The notes under the pieces were generated by a model. It was not told the DNA's origin, searched no databases, and saw nothing but the letters and a program-made list of their open reading frames with translations. The translations under genes and the position numbers were made by a program. A stretch of DNA of 64,000 bases from Staphylococcus felis (GTDB lineage Bacteria; Bacillota; Bacilli; Staphylococcales; Staphylococcaceae), in contig NZ_CP027770.1 of assembly GCF_003012915.1 (NCBI RefSeq), positions 372,001 through 436,000 of the forward strand. Direction: 5' to 3'. The stretch's first letter is position 1. Each line of letters begins with the position of its first letter. Positions 41,482-61,645 of this stretch are shown here, piece after piece.

Positions 41482-42687
41482 ATGCATATTTTAATTGGGA
41501 TTATTGGAATTATCTTCTTCTTAGCACTTGCATTAGCCGCAAGTTCTGATAAGAAAAATGTACGTTGGAAATATATTGGCATTATGCTTGTAATCCAACT
41601 TGTGCTGGCTTACTTCCTACTAAAAACAACAATTGGGATTAAGATTGTAGGAGGCATTGCCACAGGTTTTGGTTATTTATTAAAACAAGCCGCAGTAGGT
41701 GTTGATTTTGTTTTTGGGGGAATGGTTAACGAAGGTGCTATGTCTTTCTTCTTAAGTGTATTATTACCTATCGTTTTCATTTCAGCTTTAATCGGGATTT
41801 TACAATACTTAAGAATTTTACCGTTAATCATCAATGTACTAGGCTTTTTAATTTCTAAAATTAATGGTATGGGGCGCTTAGAGTCTTACAATGCCGTAGC
41901 TTCTGCCATTTTAGGACAATCTGAAGTATTTATTTCATTAAAAAAACAATTACCTTACATACCGAAGCATCGTCTGTACACATTAACTGCTTCAGCAATG
42001 TCAACGGTATCGGCATCAATTATTGGTGCTTACTTTACACTAGTAGAACCAAAATATGTTGTAACAGCAGTGGTACTTAACTTATTCGGCGGTTTTATCA
42101 TCGCTTCAATTATCAATCCATACAAAGTAAATGAAGAAGACGATAAGCTTTTGATCTCAGAAGATAAAAAAAGACAATCTTTCTTTGAAATGCTTGGGGA
42201 GTATATACTTGATGGTTTTAAAGTCGCTGTAATCGTCGGTGCAATGCTTATCGGATACATCGCATTAATTGCGCTATTAAACGGTCTTGTAGGTGGATTA
42301 TTTAATTTAGCATCTGGTGGTGCTATTAATTGGAACTTCCAAACACTCATCGGATTTGTTTTTGCGCCTCTTGCCTTTTTAACAGGTATTCCGTGGAGTG
42401 ACGCAGTAGATGCCGGTTCAATTATGGCTACAAAACTATTATCAAATGAGTTTGTTGCAATGACTGAACTTGGCAAAGTAGATGGTTTATCCGAACGTGC
42501 AATGGGTGTCGTTTCAGTTTTCTTAGTCTCATTTGCAAACTTTAGTTCAATTGGGATTATCTCAGGTGCCATTAAATCATTAAACGATGAAAAAGGTGAC
42601 ATTGTTGCCCGCTTTGGCATTAAATTGTTATTCGGTGCAACACTTGTTTCATTTATTTCTGCAACAATCGCTGGCTTTTTCTTATAA
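41482..42687 (+). CDS. nupC: Concentrative nucleoside transporter (NupC/CNT family)
   Basis: 401-aa integral membrane protein with about ten hydrophobic helices; typical CNT elements are the NGMGRLESYNAVASAILGQSE region and the GFVFAPLAFLTGIPWSDA region (both shortened here). Imports nucleosides with Na+ or H+ coupling. Start ATG 41482 behind AAGGTGTGAG. Divergent from ctsR, convergent with pdxT. Substrate range cannot be told; it would supply the kinases at 0.4-1.7 kb. Confidence 0.9.
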   Translation: MHILIGIIGIIFFLALALAASSDKKNVRWKYIGIMLVIQLVLAYFLLKTTIGIKIVGGIATGFGYLLKQAAVGVDFVFGGMVNEGAMSFFLSVLLPIVFISALIGILQYLRILPLIINVLGFLISKINGMGRLESYNAVASAILGQSEVFISLKKQLPYIPKHRLYTLTASAMSTVSASIIGAYFTLVEPKYVVTAVVLNLFGGFIIASIINPYKVNEEDDKLLISEDKKRQSFFEMLGEYILDGFKVAVIVGAMLIGYIALIALLNGLVGGLFNLASGGAINWNFQTLIGFVFAPLAFLTGIPWSDAVDAGSIMATKLLSNEFVAMTELGKVDGLSERAMGVVSVFLVSFANFSSIGIISGAIKSLNDEKGDIVARFGIKLLFGATLVSFISATIAGFFL

Positions 42688-42697
42688 ACACTAAAAG

Positions 42698-42741
42698 AAG
42701 AGGTTGTGAGAAAGTAAAACTGCTTTCTCACAACCTCTTTT
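42698..42741. terminator. Bidirectional terminator nupC / pdxT
   Basis: AAGAGGTTGTGAGAAAG (42698-42714) pairs with CTTTCTCACAACCTCTT (42723-42739); T-run on both strands. Confidence 0.92.
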
Positions 42742-42746
42742 CGATA

Positions 42747-43313
42747 TCATTTTTTTGAAGGTGCAACCACGTTGTGAATAAAATAATTAATGATACTGTA
42801 GTCATCTGTTAATTCGGGATGAAAAGAAACACCTAAATATTGGTCTTGACGAACAGCGATGATTTTTCCATCAATTTCGCCTAGTACCTCAACAGCAGGT
42901 TCAACAGATTGAATGTGTGGTGCGCGTATAAATACACCTTCGACAGATTGCTGAATACCTTTAATGTTTAAATCTGCTTCGAAACTATCCACTTGGCGCC
43001 CAAATGAATTACGTTCCACTGTAATATCTAACTTTTGAAGATATCCTTCTTCGCCTACAATATCCTTCGCAAGCACTATTAAACCTGCACATGTGCCAAA
43101 CATCGGTAAATCAGATTGCTGAAGTGCCTTTTTAAATCCATATAAATCCATTAATCGACGTAATGTTGTCGATTCACCACCAGGAATGATTAATCCATCA
43201 ATTTCCTCAAGTTGTTCAATCTTTTTAATATAAACGCCTTCGTGACCACTTTCTTCGATATGTCTAATATGTTCACGAACAGCACCTTGTAATGCTAGTA
43301 CACCTATCTTCAT
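42747..43313 (-). CDS. pdxT: Glutaminase subunit of PLP synthase
   Basis: 188-aa class I amidotransferase that hands ammonia to PdxS. Catalytic Cys in MFGTCAGL, His/Glu in SFHPELTDD, and PGGEST oxyanion motif. Starts at ATG 43313, 1 nt after the pdxS stop; translation is surely coupled. Confidence 0.96.
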   Translation of the reverse strand: MKIGVLALQGAVREHIRHIEESGHEGVYIKKIEQLEEIDGLIIPGGESTTLRRLMDLYGFKKALQQSDLPMFGTCAGLIVLAKDIVGEEGYLQKLDITVERNSFGRQVDSFEADLNIKGIQQSVEGVFIRAPHIQSVEPAVEVLGEIDGKIIAVRQDQYLGVSFHPELTDDYSIINYFIHNVVAPSKK

Positions 43314-43314
43314 C

Positions 43315-44202
43315 TTACCAACCACGCTCTTGCATACGTTCTTCTAAAGAAAGTTGATTAATATCTAATCCTTTCATCGCTGTTCCTAATTCTTTAGCGA
43401 GCTTACCAATAAACTCATAATCTTGATAGTGTGTTGTCGCTTGTACTATTGCTTTTGCAAATGTTTCTGGATCTTCTGATTTAAAAATACCTGATCCTAC
43501 AAAGACGCCATCCGCACCTAATTCCATCATTAAAGCTGCATCTTGAGGTGTCGCAACACCACCTGCTGCAAAGTTAACCACTGGCAAACGACCATGCTTT
43601 TTAATATCTTTTAAAATATCATACGGCGCACCTAAGTTTTTCGCCTCTGTCATTAATTCATCATCACTCATGACAGTAATACGATTCACTTCCTGATTCA
43701 CTTGACGAATATGACGAACAGCCTCAACAATATTTCCAGTACCAGGTTCACCTTTCGTACGTAACATTGCTGCACCTTCTCCAATACGACGCGCCGCTTC
43801 ACCTAAATTACGGCAACCACATACGAATGGAACAGTGTAGTCACTTTTTTTCAAATGAAACACTTCATCCGCTGGTGTTAATACTTCTGATTCATCGATA
43901 TAGTCCACACCCATTGCCTCTAATACTCTTGCTTCTGTAATATGACCTATACGACATTTCGCCATGACTGGAATAGATACGGCGTTCATGACTTCTTCTA
44001 CAATTTTAGGACTACATGCACGTGCTACTCCTCCAGCTTTACGGATATCTGAGGGTACACGTTCTAAAGCCATGACTGCAACCGCTCCTGCTTCTTCAGC
44101 GATTTTAGCTTGCTCTGCATTGACGACATCCATAATTACGCCGCCTTTTTGCATTTCTGCCATTCCTCTTTTGACACGATCTGATCCAACTTGTTTTGAC
44201 AT
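43315..44202 (-). CDS. pdxS: Pyridoxal 5'-phosphate synthase subunit PdxS
   Basis: 295-aa TIM-barrel that makes PLP from ribose 5-phosphate, glyceraldehyde 3-phosphate and ammonia. Schiff-base lysine in MAKCRIGH, second lysine in [10 protein letters not shown]. Predicted promoter at 44245-44272; divergent pdxR is the likely regulator. Confidence 0.97.
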   Translation of the reverse strand: MSKQVGSDRVKRGMAEMQKGGVIMDVVNAEQAKIAEEAGAVAVMALERVPSDIRKAGGVARACSPKIVEEVMNAVSIPVMAKCRIGHITEARVLEAMGVDYIDESEVLTPADEVFHLKKSDYTVPFVCGCRNLGEAARRIGEGAAMLRTKGEPGTGNIVEAVRHIRQVNQEVNRITVMSDDELMTEAKNLGAPYDILKDIKKHGRLPVVNFAAGGVATPQDAALMMELGADGVFVGSGIFKSEDPETFAKAIVQATTHYQDYEFIGKLAKELGTAMKGLDINQLSLEERMQERGW

Positions 44203-44244
44203 TATTAATAAGCCCCCTTTAATTATTTACACTAGTAGATTATA

Positions 44245-44272
44245 CTAATATCTGAACTGTTAAAAGTGTCAA
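44245..44272 (-). promoter_or_regulatory. Predicted pdxS promoter
   Basis: Minus strand -35 TTGACA (44267-44272), 16-bp spacer, -10 TATTAG (44245-44250). A better TATAAT further down has a 22-bp spacer. The 109-bp divergent region also has partial direct repeats (CTAGTAG/CTAGTGG) that might bind PdxR. Confidence 0.45.
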
Positions 44273-44311
44273 AAACATCAAAAATCTAGTGGTCAGTTTG
44301 AGGGATTATCA

Positions 44312-45718
44312 ATGGAAATGTTAATGTTTAATATTCAAAAATCAAATCATCAGCCTATATATATTCAGCTATATGAAAAGATTAAAGAGCATATTATCAA
44401 TGGGACTATTCATGAAGGTGAAAAATTACCATCTAAACGTCAACTTAGTCATTACTTATCAATGAGTCAAACAACAATTGAAAATGCATATGCACTCCTT
44501 ATAGATGAAGGTTTTATCTTTAGCAAACCTAAATCAGGCTATTATGTGAGTGATATCGAATCCTTACCTTTCGTTTTATCTAAACCCGATGATTCCAAAA
44601 GTGTGAGTCCTCTTGAAAGTCAACAAGAGCGTACGCCACGTTATCGTTTTCAATTGGGCGCTATCGATAAAAGCCATTTCCCATTTGAACAATTTCGCAA
44701 ATATGCTAAAGAGTCCTTTGAAGACTTACAATATGATTTAGTTGAAACTGGACACATTCAAGGCGATTACCGTTTACGTTTTCAAATTAATCAATATCTT
44801 TTTCACAGCCGTGGCGTCCAATCAACGCCTGATCAAATCGTTATTGCTTCTTCTACTGAGCAACTTTTATCAATTATTACCGATATTTTACCAAAACGTC
44901 ATCAATTCATCTTAGAGGACCCTATTTACCGGCAAGTACGTCAATTGCTTAAGCGTAAACACATTACTTATGACTTTTTACCTGTATGTGGAGATGGGAT
45001 TGATATTCAAAATATAGATGCTTTAAAGCAAAATATACTTTATATCACACCAAGTCATCAATTCCCGACAGGTGCCACAATGAAATTAAAAAAGCGTGTT
45101 CAACTTTTAAAGTGGGCAAGTCAAGATTTACGTCGCTTTATTATTGAAGACGACTATGATTCTGAGTTTCGATATGAAGGAAAGCCAATTCCAGCGCTAC
45201 AAAGTCTTGATCAGACAGGGAGTGTTATTTATATTAGTACCTTCTCAAAATCTATCTCACCGACAATTCGAATCGCGTATGCCGTTTTACCTGAAAGTTT
45301 AATTGTGCGTTATCGTCAAAAAACAAATATTGAAGGCGGAACTGTACCCCGTCATACACAATATATGGTAAGTCGCTTTATGGAAACCGACCAGTTCGAA
45401 CGCCATCTCAATCGTATGCGTAAAATATACCGACAAAAACGCGATATCTTATTGGCACAATTACAAGCTCATCCGGATTTATTTCAAATCTCAGGTGAGC
45501 AAACAGGAATGCATTTTGTGATTCAAATTGTTAACGGACTAACAGAATCAGAGTGTATCTCACGATTTAAACAATTTGATATTCAAATACGCCCTATTTC
45601 TGATTATCTCTTTAAATATCACTATCAGCAATCACCTGCCTTCGTTTTAGGGTTTGGTGGTATCCCTTTAGAACAACTTGAAAACCATGCACAACAACTC
45701 GTTCGAAGTTTACAATAG
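44312..45718 (+). CDS. pdxR: PdxR, MocR-type regulator of PLP synthesis
   Basis: 468 aa: N-terminal GntR winged helix (KLPSKRQLSHYLSMSQTTIENAY) and a C-terminal aminotransferase-like fold with PLP lysine in YISTFSKSISP. Such proteins activate pdxST when PLP is low. It is divergent from pdxS, the usual layout. The start is ATG 44312; GAGGG lies 9 nt upstream. A second ATG is at residue 3. Confidence 0.92.
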   Translation: MEMLMFNIQKSNHQPIYIQLYEKIKEHIINGTIHEGEKLPSKRQLSHYLSMSQTTIENAYALLIDEGFIFSKPKSGYYVSDIESLPFVLSKPDDSKSVSPLESQQERTPRYRFQLGAIDKSHFPFEQFRKYAKESFEDLQYDLVETGHIQGDYRLRFQINQYLFHSRGVQSTPDQIVIASSTEQLLSIITDILPKRHQFILEDPIYRQVRQLLKRKHITYDFLPVCGDGIDIQNIDALKQNILYITPSHQFPTGATMKLKKRVQLLKWASQDLRRFIIEDDYDSEFRYEGKPIPALQSLDQTGSVIYISTFSKSISPTIRIAYAVLPESLIVRYRQKTNIEGGTVPRHTQYMVSRFMETDQFERHLNRMRKIYRQKRDILLAQLQAHPDLFQISGEQTGMHFVIQIVNGLTESECISRFKQFDIQIRPISDYLFKYHYQQSPAFVLGFGGIPLEQLENHAQQLVRSLQ

Positions 45719-45999
45719 ACAAAACAATCTGAGACATTATATCATTAAAGGAAAAATCTCGAAGTTTTTCTTTTAATGATATGTTTAGTCGCACGGCGTA
45801 CAACTCATTTCCTTATATTTAATGCCATAAGGACAAAGCCGAGTTCTCATTTTACCTTGCTTAATCCGCTCACCGACATTCGATTGAATCTCAAAATGGT
45901 TCTACATCAACATGACCAATAGCCAGTTTTGAGTATTAAATAATCACCTTTAAATTTTGGGGTGTTATCTTTAAGAAACATGCCCTAGATAATTAATTA

Positions 46000-46024
46000 A
46001 AAAATAAGGGAGTACCTTATTTTT
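46000..46024. terminator. Bidirectional terminator hairpin
   Basis: AAAAATAAGG with CCTTATTTTT, loop GAGTA. Likely stops pdxR transcripts. Confidence 0.7.
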
Positions 46025-46110
46025 TTACGTAAACCGTAATTGATTACATGTATATAACGTAGTATTGTTGGCTCGACCCATCTGTGAGCCAAACAATACG
46101 AATGATTGAT

Positions 46111-46157
46111 AAAATAAAAGTGTAGAGGTGATTGAATCGTCTCTACACTTTTATTTT
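46111..46157. terminator. Perfect 17-bp hairpin after the FUSC gene
   Basis: AAAATAAAAGTGTAGAG (46111-46127) with its complement at 46141-46157; 13-nt loop. Part of the repeat; probably ends transcription from both sides. Confidence 0.7.
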
Positions 46158-46189
46158 GGGCATTATGTTCTAGCCTGTTTATGTCGTCA

Positions 46190-48118
46190 TTAATATTTAT
46201 ATAAATTAGGATTACGTTCATTTTGATAATCATATAATTCAATTTCCTGTAATTGCATTAAAGAACGTCTAATTTGTGCATAATAAGGTAGCGCCGGTAA
46301 TTCAATAATGGTTTGATGATGCTTTCCTCGATCAAAATGTTTTGCAATATTTTCAAAAGCAATTAAATACTGACCCATCGTATGCGTATCTAGATAATAT
46401 CTTCGCGGATCATACAACAATTGCGTCAATTGAAAGTTAATTTGCTCAAGTAAAAACATTGCTGGATAAAAGTACTGTGTCCGCTTAGGATTAGAGGTTA
46501 ATTCTCCATATGCATGTCGGTACATCATATTCATATTTTCAACGCTTAATTTTAAACGTAACTTATCACGCGTTTGAAAAGTATCACGGTCATATGCATT
46601 ATCTGAAAAGACAAAATGAAATATTTGAGATTCTATTCTAGCTACCTCACCCATCGTCTCAGGAAGATTTTTAGAGGCTAATTGACGCCCGATAATCATG
46701 ACACCTATCACAGCAATTAATATACCAATAGTCGTATCTAATAATCTAGGTATAGCTATCATAATGGATAAACTGCCTTGTGCTAAGCCACTTAATAGTA
46801 TGACCTGAACAGTAATTGCAATCATAGCTAAAGCATAATTTGCCCCTATCATTACTTCTGTAATCGCACCACTTAGGCCCATCACCAAGACAATGATTAA
46901 TAAATTGGGATTAAAACTTAAAATCAACGTGGCTATACCAACACCTATAAGTGTGCCAATCCAACGTGCGCCTCCACGTTCAATACTCGCTACGGTTGTT
47001 CCACCTATTAAAACTGTATGCGCACTTAATGGAATCCAATAAGCACGCTCAAAATCAAACAATAGCGCGATCAAAATAGCACTTCCTAAAATAACCGCAT
47101 ATTTTAGTGTTGATATAAAATTCATAGATAACGGTGTTAAATGATAAAGCAATCGCTGTGTGTAGCGAGGGGAACGAATGCTCACTTTTTTACGCACTTG
47201 ATCTATAGGTGCTTCTAAAATTTCATCTAACTTGAATATAAGTGCTACTAAGCTCTTAAAATCTTCAGAAACATCTACAGGTTTGTCCCATTTCTTTTGA
47301 ACAGTGTGAGAATGAAGTATGCGTTCAGTCATATAATCCATCATCTCTACAATCACTTTTGGCATTGGACGGTGACCTTTCGCATTCAGCTCAAGTAGCT
47401 CCGAGTAGATACCTTCAGCAACATAATGTAGCAAGGTTAAACGCTGATAATCGCACGATTTTTTTTGAAGTGCTGATCCCGTTGTATTTAAGATTTCAGA
47501 CGAGTTAATCAGAACTTTAACAGCAGACTTAGTTAAATCATTAAACTCCGATTGATGATTAAATTGACGTACTAACCTTTGAATATGTACAAAATCTTCA
47601 TGAACAGCTTCAATTTCAGGCGCTTCACCTTTAATTTGAAATTCAATATAAACTAATACAATCCCTAGTAATCCTCCTAATCCTACAATGAACCCTCGAT
47701 ACAAAAACGCTTCTGGCTGTTCTGGCATGACACTTGCCAAGCTAAAAGCAATGATAAAAAAAGTAGACGATGGCCCAGGAATATTTAAAGTATTAAAAAC
47801 ATAATAAGGGATAACTGCAACAATCAATAAAAAAATGCCAAATAATAAAGGCGACCACATGGTAAGTGTACCTAACATCATGGCAAACATAAGACCTAAT
47901 GTAGCAAAAGTCACAGCACGCATACGCGATGTGAATGTTCCTTTAAACACATAAATATGCGCAAATGTACCAATTGTCGCTAACAAAGCTGTTGCAAAAT
48001 GATTGGAAATCAAACCATACATTAAAGGGATAAGCATTAATACACCTTGTCTGATCCCTCGATTAATATCAATCTTAGAAGTATTGACATAAGCTAAATT
48101 TTTAATATATTCTTTCAC
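46190..48118 (-). CDS. FUSC-family inner membrane protein
   Basis: 642 aa. Two blocks of hydrophobic helices (about residues 25-160 and 340-470) separated by a soluble stretch, and a cytosolic C-terminal domain, the layout of fusaric-acid-resistance / YccS-type exporters. SAHTVLIGGTTVASIERGG belongs to the conserved second block. Function in staphylococci is unknown; export of aromatic acids is only a family guess. Ends at repeat C/D. Confidence 0.82.
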   Translation of the reverse strand: MKEYIKNLAYVNTSKIDINRGIRQGVLMLIPLMYGLISNHFATALLATIGTFAHIYVFKGTFTSRMRAVTFATLGLMFAMMLGTLTMWSPLLFGIFLLIVAVIPYYVFNTLNIPGPSSTFFIIAFSLASVMPEQPEAFLYRGFIVGLGGLLGIVLVYIEFQIKGEAPEIEAVHEDFVHIQRLVRQFNHQSEFNDLTKSAVKVLINSSEILNTTGSALQKKSCDYQRLTLLHYVAEGIYSELLELNAKGHRPMPKVIVEMMDYMTERILHSHTVQKKWDKPVDVSEDFKSLVALIFKLDEILEAPIDQVRKKVSIRSPRYTQRLLYHLTPLSMNFISTLKYAVILGSAILIALLFDFERAYWIPLSAHTVLIGGTTVASIERGGARWIGTLIGVGIATLILSFNPNLLIIVLVMGLSGAITEVMIGANYALAMIAITVQVILLSGLAQGSLSIMIAIPRLLDTTIGILIAVIGVMIIGRQLASKNLPETMGEVARIESQIFHFVFSDNAYDRDTFQTRDKLRLKLSVENMNMMYRHAYGELTSNPKRTQYFYPAMFLLEQINFQLTQLLYDPRRYYLDTHTMGQYLIAFENIAKHFDRGKHHQTIIELPALPYYAQIRRSLMQLQEIELYDYQNERNPNLYKY

Positions 48119-48225
48119 GCTAAATCACCTTTTATTCAATTTGAATTAAAGTCCGAAGAGAACAAATTTATTCTATACCAACTTCATATAAGATAAAAGC
48201 TAAATGCATCCATACCTTAATAAAC

Positions 48226-48267
48226 AAAAACCCTCTTAAAGCTGTTCAAACAACTTTAAAAGGGTTT
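48226..48267 (-). terminator. Terminator of the distal rRNA operon
   Basis: Stem of CCCTCTTAAAG with CTTTAAAAGGG (one mismatch), followed by TTTTTG on the minus strand; 40 bp after the 5S gene. Confidence 0.8.
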
Positions 48268-48305
48268 CAATTCGGCTCATCGCATCCTATACGATTATGT
48301 ATTTA

Positions 48306-48419
48306 CCTGGCATCGTCCTACTCTTGCGGAACGTAAGTCCGACTACCATCGGCGCTAAAGAGCTTAACTTCTGTGTTCGGCATGGGAACAGGTGTGACCT
48401 CTTTGCCATTGGCACCAGA
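48306..48419 (-). rRNA. rrf: 5S ribosomal RNA (operon A)
   Basis: 114 nt, TCTGGTGCC ... ATGCCAGG; conserved core CCCATGCCGAACAC is present. Ends set by the closing stem. Confidence 0.95.
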
Positions 48420-48440
48420 TAAACATTTGAATGCTTATAC

Positions 48441-48463
48441 ATTCAAAACTAGATAGTAAGTAA
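48441..48463 (-). other. 23S processing stalk, 3' arm (operon A)
   Basis: Arm TTCAAAACTAGATAGTAAGTAA pairs imperfectly with 51680-51703 before the 23S 5' end (shared ACTAGATAAGTAAGTAA type run). Mini-RNase III or RNase III substrates lie here; mrnC is in this window. Confidence 0.7.
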
Positions 48464-48491
48464 CTTCTCACAAGCAAACCTTGTTATGAAT

Positions 48492-53444
<4,953 letters not shown>

Positions 53445-53515
53445 GAGTAAGCTTGATATAGCTCTTTGATTGTTTAAGTCAATCATTCTATCAGTACGTT
53501 AGTACTGTGTTTTAT

Positions 53516-53559
53516 CGGAATTAACGTTGACATATTGTCATTCAGTTTTCAATGTTCAT
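53516..53559 (-). other. 16S processing stalk, 5' arm (operon A)
   Basis: Leader arm pairs with 51816-51854 after the 16S 3' end (CGGATTAACGT... / ...GACATATTG... / ...TTCAGTTTT). This is the expected RNase III site. The same pair in operon B is 58797-58840 with 57097-57135. Confidence 0.75.
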
Positions 53560-53588
53560 GTCATTTCTTTTTGACTCGACAAGAATTA

Positions 53589-53617
53589 ATTATATATAAT
53601 TCTTTTTTAAAAGTCAA
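53589..53617 (-). promoter_or_regulatory. rRNA operon A promoter
   Basis: Minus strand -35 TTGACT (53612-53617), 17-bp spacer, -10 TATAAT (53589-53594), in the 230-bp gap between operon B 5S and operon A 16S. So the distal operon is not merely read-through. Confidence 0.85.
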
Positions 53618-53674
53618 CACTTTTATTTTGTTTTTTCAAAGAAAAAATGACCTAATGGTCATCATAAAAGCTTA

Positions 53675-53788
53675 CCTGGCACCGTCCTACTCTTGCGGAA
53701 CGTAAGTCCGACTACCATCGGCGCTAAAGAGCTTAACTTCTGTGTTCGGCATGGGAACAGGTGTGACCTCTTTGCCATTGGCACCAGA
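53675..53788 (-). rRNA. rrf: 5S ribosomal RNA (operon B)
   Basis: 114 nt; differs from operon A 5S by one base near the 3' end (GGTGCCAGG rather than GATGCCAGG). Confidence 0.95.
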
Positions 53789-53859
53789 TAAACATTTGAA
53801 TGCTTATACATTCAAAACTAGATAGTAAGTAACATCTCACAAGCAAACCTTGTTTGAAT

Positions 53860-58725
<4,866 letters not shown>

Positions 58726-58849
58726 GAGTAAGCTTGATATAGCTCTTTGATTGTTTAAGTCAATCACTCTATCAGTACGTTAGTACTATGTTTTATCGGA
58801 ATTAACGTTGACATATTGTCATTCAGTTTTCAATGTTCATTAATTAAAA

Positions 58850-58925
58850 TGGTGGAGACTAGCGGGATCGAACCGCTGACCTCCTGCGTGCAAAGCAGGC
58901 GCTCTCCCAGCTGAGCTAAGCCCCC
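58850..58925 (-). tRNA. tRNA-Ala (TGC)
   Basis: 76 nt, anticodon loop TTTGCAC, acceptor with two G-U pairs, CCA encoded. Confidence 0.96.
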
Positions 58926-58937
58926 ATTTTTAAAGAG

Positions 58938-59011
58938 TCGGGAAGACAGGATTCGAACCTGCGACCCCTTGGTCCCAAACCAAGTGCTCTACCAAGCTGA
59001 GCTACTTCCCG
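58938..59011 (-). tRNA. tRNA-Pro (TGG)
   Basis: 74 nt, anticodon loop TTTGGGA, acceptor CGGGAAG/CTTCCCG, CCA not encoded. Confidence 0.96.
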
Positions 59012-59022
59012 TATTTATTAAG

Positions 59023-59096
59023 CGCGCCCGATAGGAGTCGAACCCATAGCCTTTTGATCCGTAGTCAAACGCTCTATCCAGTTGAGCTACGGGCGC
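59023..59096 (-). tRNA. tRNA-Arg (ACG)
   Basis: 74 nt, anticodon loop CTACGGA; A34 is the TadA substrate. CCA not encoded. Confidence 0.96.
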
Positions 59097-59111
59097 ATAT
59101 TTTAATGATAA

Positions 59112-59200
59112 TGGTGCCGAGGACCGGAATCGAACCGGTACGGTGATCTCTCACCGCAGGATTTTAAGTCCTGTGCGTCTGCCAGTTCCGCCACCCCGGC
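59112..59200 (-). tRNA. tRNA-Leu (TAA)
   Basis: 89 nt with long variable arm, anticodon loop CTTAAAA, CCA encoded. Confidence 0.96.
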
Positions 59201-59205
59201 ATTAA

Positions 59206-59280
59206 TGGAGCAGAAGACGGGATTCGAACCCGCGACCCCGACCTTGGCAAGGTCGTATTCTACCGCTGAACTACTTCTGC
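59206..59280 (-). tRNA. tRNA-Gly (GCC)
   Basis: 75 nt, anticodon loop TTGCCAA, CCA encoded. Confidence 0.96.
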
Positions 59281-59298
59281 TTATATCACCGAAAGTAA

Positions 59299-59371
59299 TG
59301 AGCCATAGAGGATTCGAACCTCTGACCCTCTGATTAAAAGTCAGATGCTCTACCAACTGAGCTAATGGCTC
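59299..59371 (-). tRNA. tRNA-Lys (TTT)
   Basis: 73 nt, anticodon loop CTTTTAA, acceptor GAGCCAT/ATGGCTC, CCA not encoded. Confidence 0.96.
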
Positions 59372-59375
59372 AAAA

Positions 59376-59451
<76 letters not shown>

Positions 59452-59454
59452 AAA

Positions 59455-59530
59455 TGGTGGAGAATGACGGGTTCGAACCGCCGACCCTCTGCTTGTAAGG
59501 CAGATGCTCTCCCAGCTGAGCTAATTCTCC
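59455..59530 (-). tRNA. tRNA-Val (TAC)
   Basis: 76 nt, anticodon loop CTTACAA, CCA encoded. First tRNA after the leading 5S gene. Confidence 0.96.
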
Positions 59531-59565
59531 GATATATTTATATTTAATATATATGATACATTTCG

Positions 59566-59679
59566 CCTGGCAACGTCCTACTCTTGCGGAACGTAAGTCC
59601 GACTACCATCGGCGCTAAAGAGCTTAACTTCTGTGTTCGGCATGGGAACAGGTGTGACCTCTTTGCTATAGCCACCAGA
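59566..59679 (-). rRNA. rrf: 5S ribosomal RNA (third copy, at the head of the tRNA cluster)
   Basis: 114 nt, TCTGGTGGC ... GTTGCCAGG. It has no 16S or 23S upstream. Differs from the other two 5S genes at both ends of the molecule, in and near helix I. Confidence 0.94.
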
Positions 59680-59711
59680 CAATGATTCGCAGCATTTTTT
59701 GCTACCTTAAT

Positions 59712-59740
59712 ATAATACATCGCTTATAACTTGATTTCAA
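59712..59740 (-). promoter_or_regulatory. Proximal promoter of the 5S-tRNA-rRNA transcription unit
   Basis: Minus strand -35 TTGAAA (59735-59740), 17-bp spacer, -10 TATTAT (59712-59717). Confidence 0.65.
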
Positions 59741-59813
59741 TAGTTAATTTTACACTTTTGAAAGTTATTTTTTAAAAATTTAATAACAATTTTTAAAAGT
59801 GACGACCCTTAAT

Positions 59814-59842
59814 ATATTACACGATATCGTTCGTCATGTCAA
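59814..59842 (-). promoter_or_regulatory. Distal promoter of the 5S-tRNA-rRNA transcription unit
   Basis: Minus strand -35 TTGACA (59837-59842), 17-bp spacer, -10 TAATAT (59814-59819). Together with the proximal site it forms a tandem pair, as usual for rRNA. The rest of the 457-bp gap up to lysS is AT-rich with the lysS terminator only. Confidence 0.75.
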
Positions 59843-60063
59843 CAAAAACTTTAAAGCATTTATTTCAAATATAAACTTAAATCAATCGTTTAAGTTCACG
59901 CTCATATCGTACTTGAAATATTGTAAATCTTAATCGCAAAAATAGCAAGTCTTTTTTTACAAAAAATCATTTTCTTTAATTATAATCAACAAACGATATT
60001 TGTTTTTATCTTTCCTTAAATAAAATCATTAATTCACCTTTAAGTTTTACTTGTCAAATGTGT

Positions 60064-60106
60064 AAAAAAGAGCTAGGGCTTCTATCAAAACAAGCCCTAG
60101 CTCTTT
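60064..60106 (-). terminator. Terminator of lysS
   Basis: AAAGAGCTAGGGCTT (60067-60081) pairs with AAGCCCTAGCTCTTT (60092-60106); minus strand then TTTTTTAC. Confidence 0.92.
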
Positions 60107-60136
60107 GACTTATGCACTGTTTTATGTTTCCTGCGA

Positions 60137-61627
<1,491 letters not shown>

Positions 61628-61645
61628 CTAAACGCTCCTTTATAT

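Larger units (their letters stand above)
45728..46184. repeat. Dispersed intergenic repeat, copy C/D (long)
   Basis: Fills the 471-bp gap between convergent pdxR and the FUSC gene. Left end TCTGAGACATTATAT; right end read on minus TAGAACATAATGCCC. The right ~120 bp are a reverse copy of copy A's left part (shared ATTCGTATTGTTTGGCTC). Hairpins: 45738-45782 (ATATCATTAAAGGAAAAA arm), 46000-46024 (AAAAATAAGG / CCTTATTTTT) and a perfect 17-bp stem at 46111-46157. Middle DNA is unremarkable. Confidence 0.65.

Noticed and set aside
42030-42731. Long minus-strand frame of 233 codons in nupC
   Set aside because: Antisense shadow of a membrane protein gene with good start, motifs and ribosome binding site on the plus strand.
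43315-44202. Unusual Cys in the PdxS MAKCRIGH loop
   Set aside because: The catalytic Lys is kept and the next position varies in the family, so this is probably neutral.
48441-48463. Repeated hairpin arms around rRNA taken at first for insertion ends
   Set aside because: They pair across 16S or 23S and match RNase III processing stalks.
59102-59356. 84-codon frame on the minus strand
   Set aside because: It runs through the tRNA-Lys, tRNA-Gly and tRNA-Leu genes.
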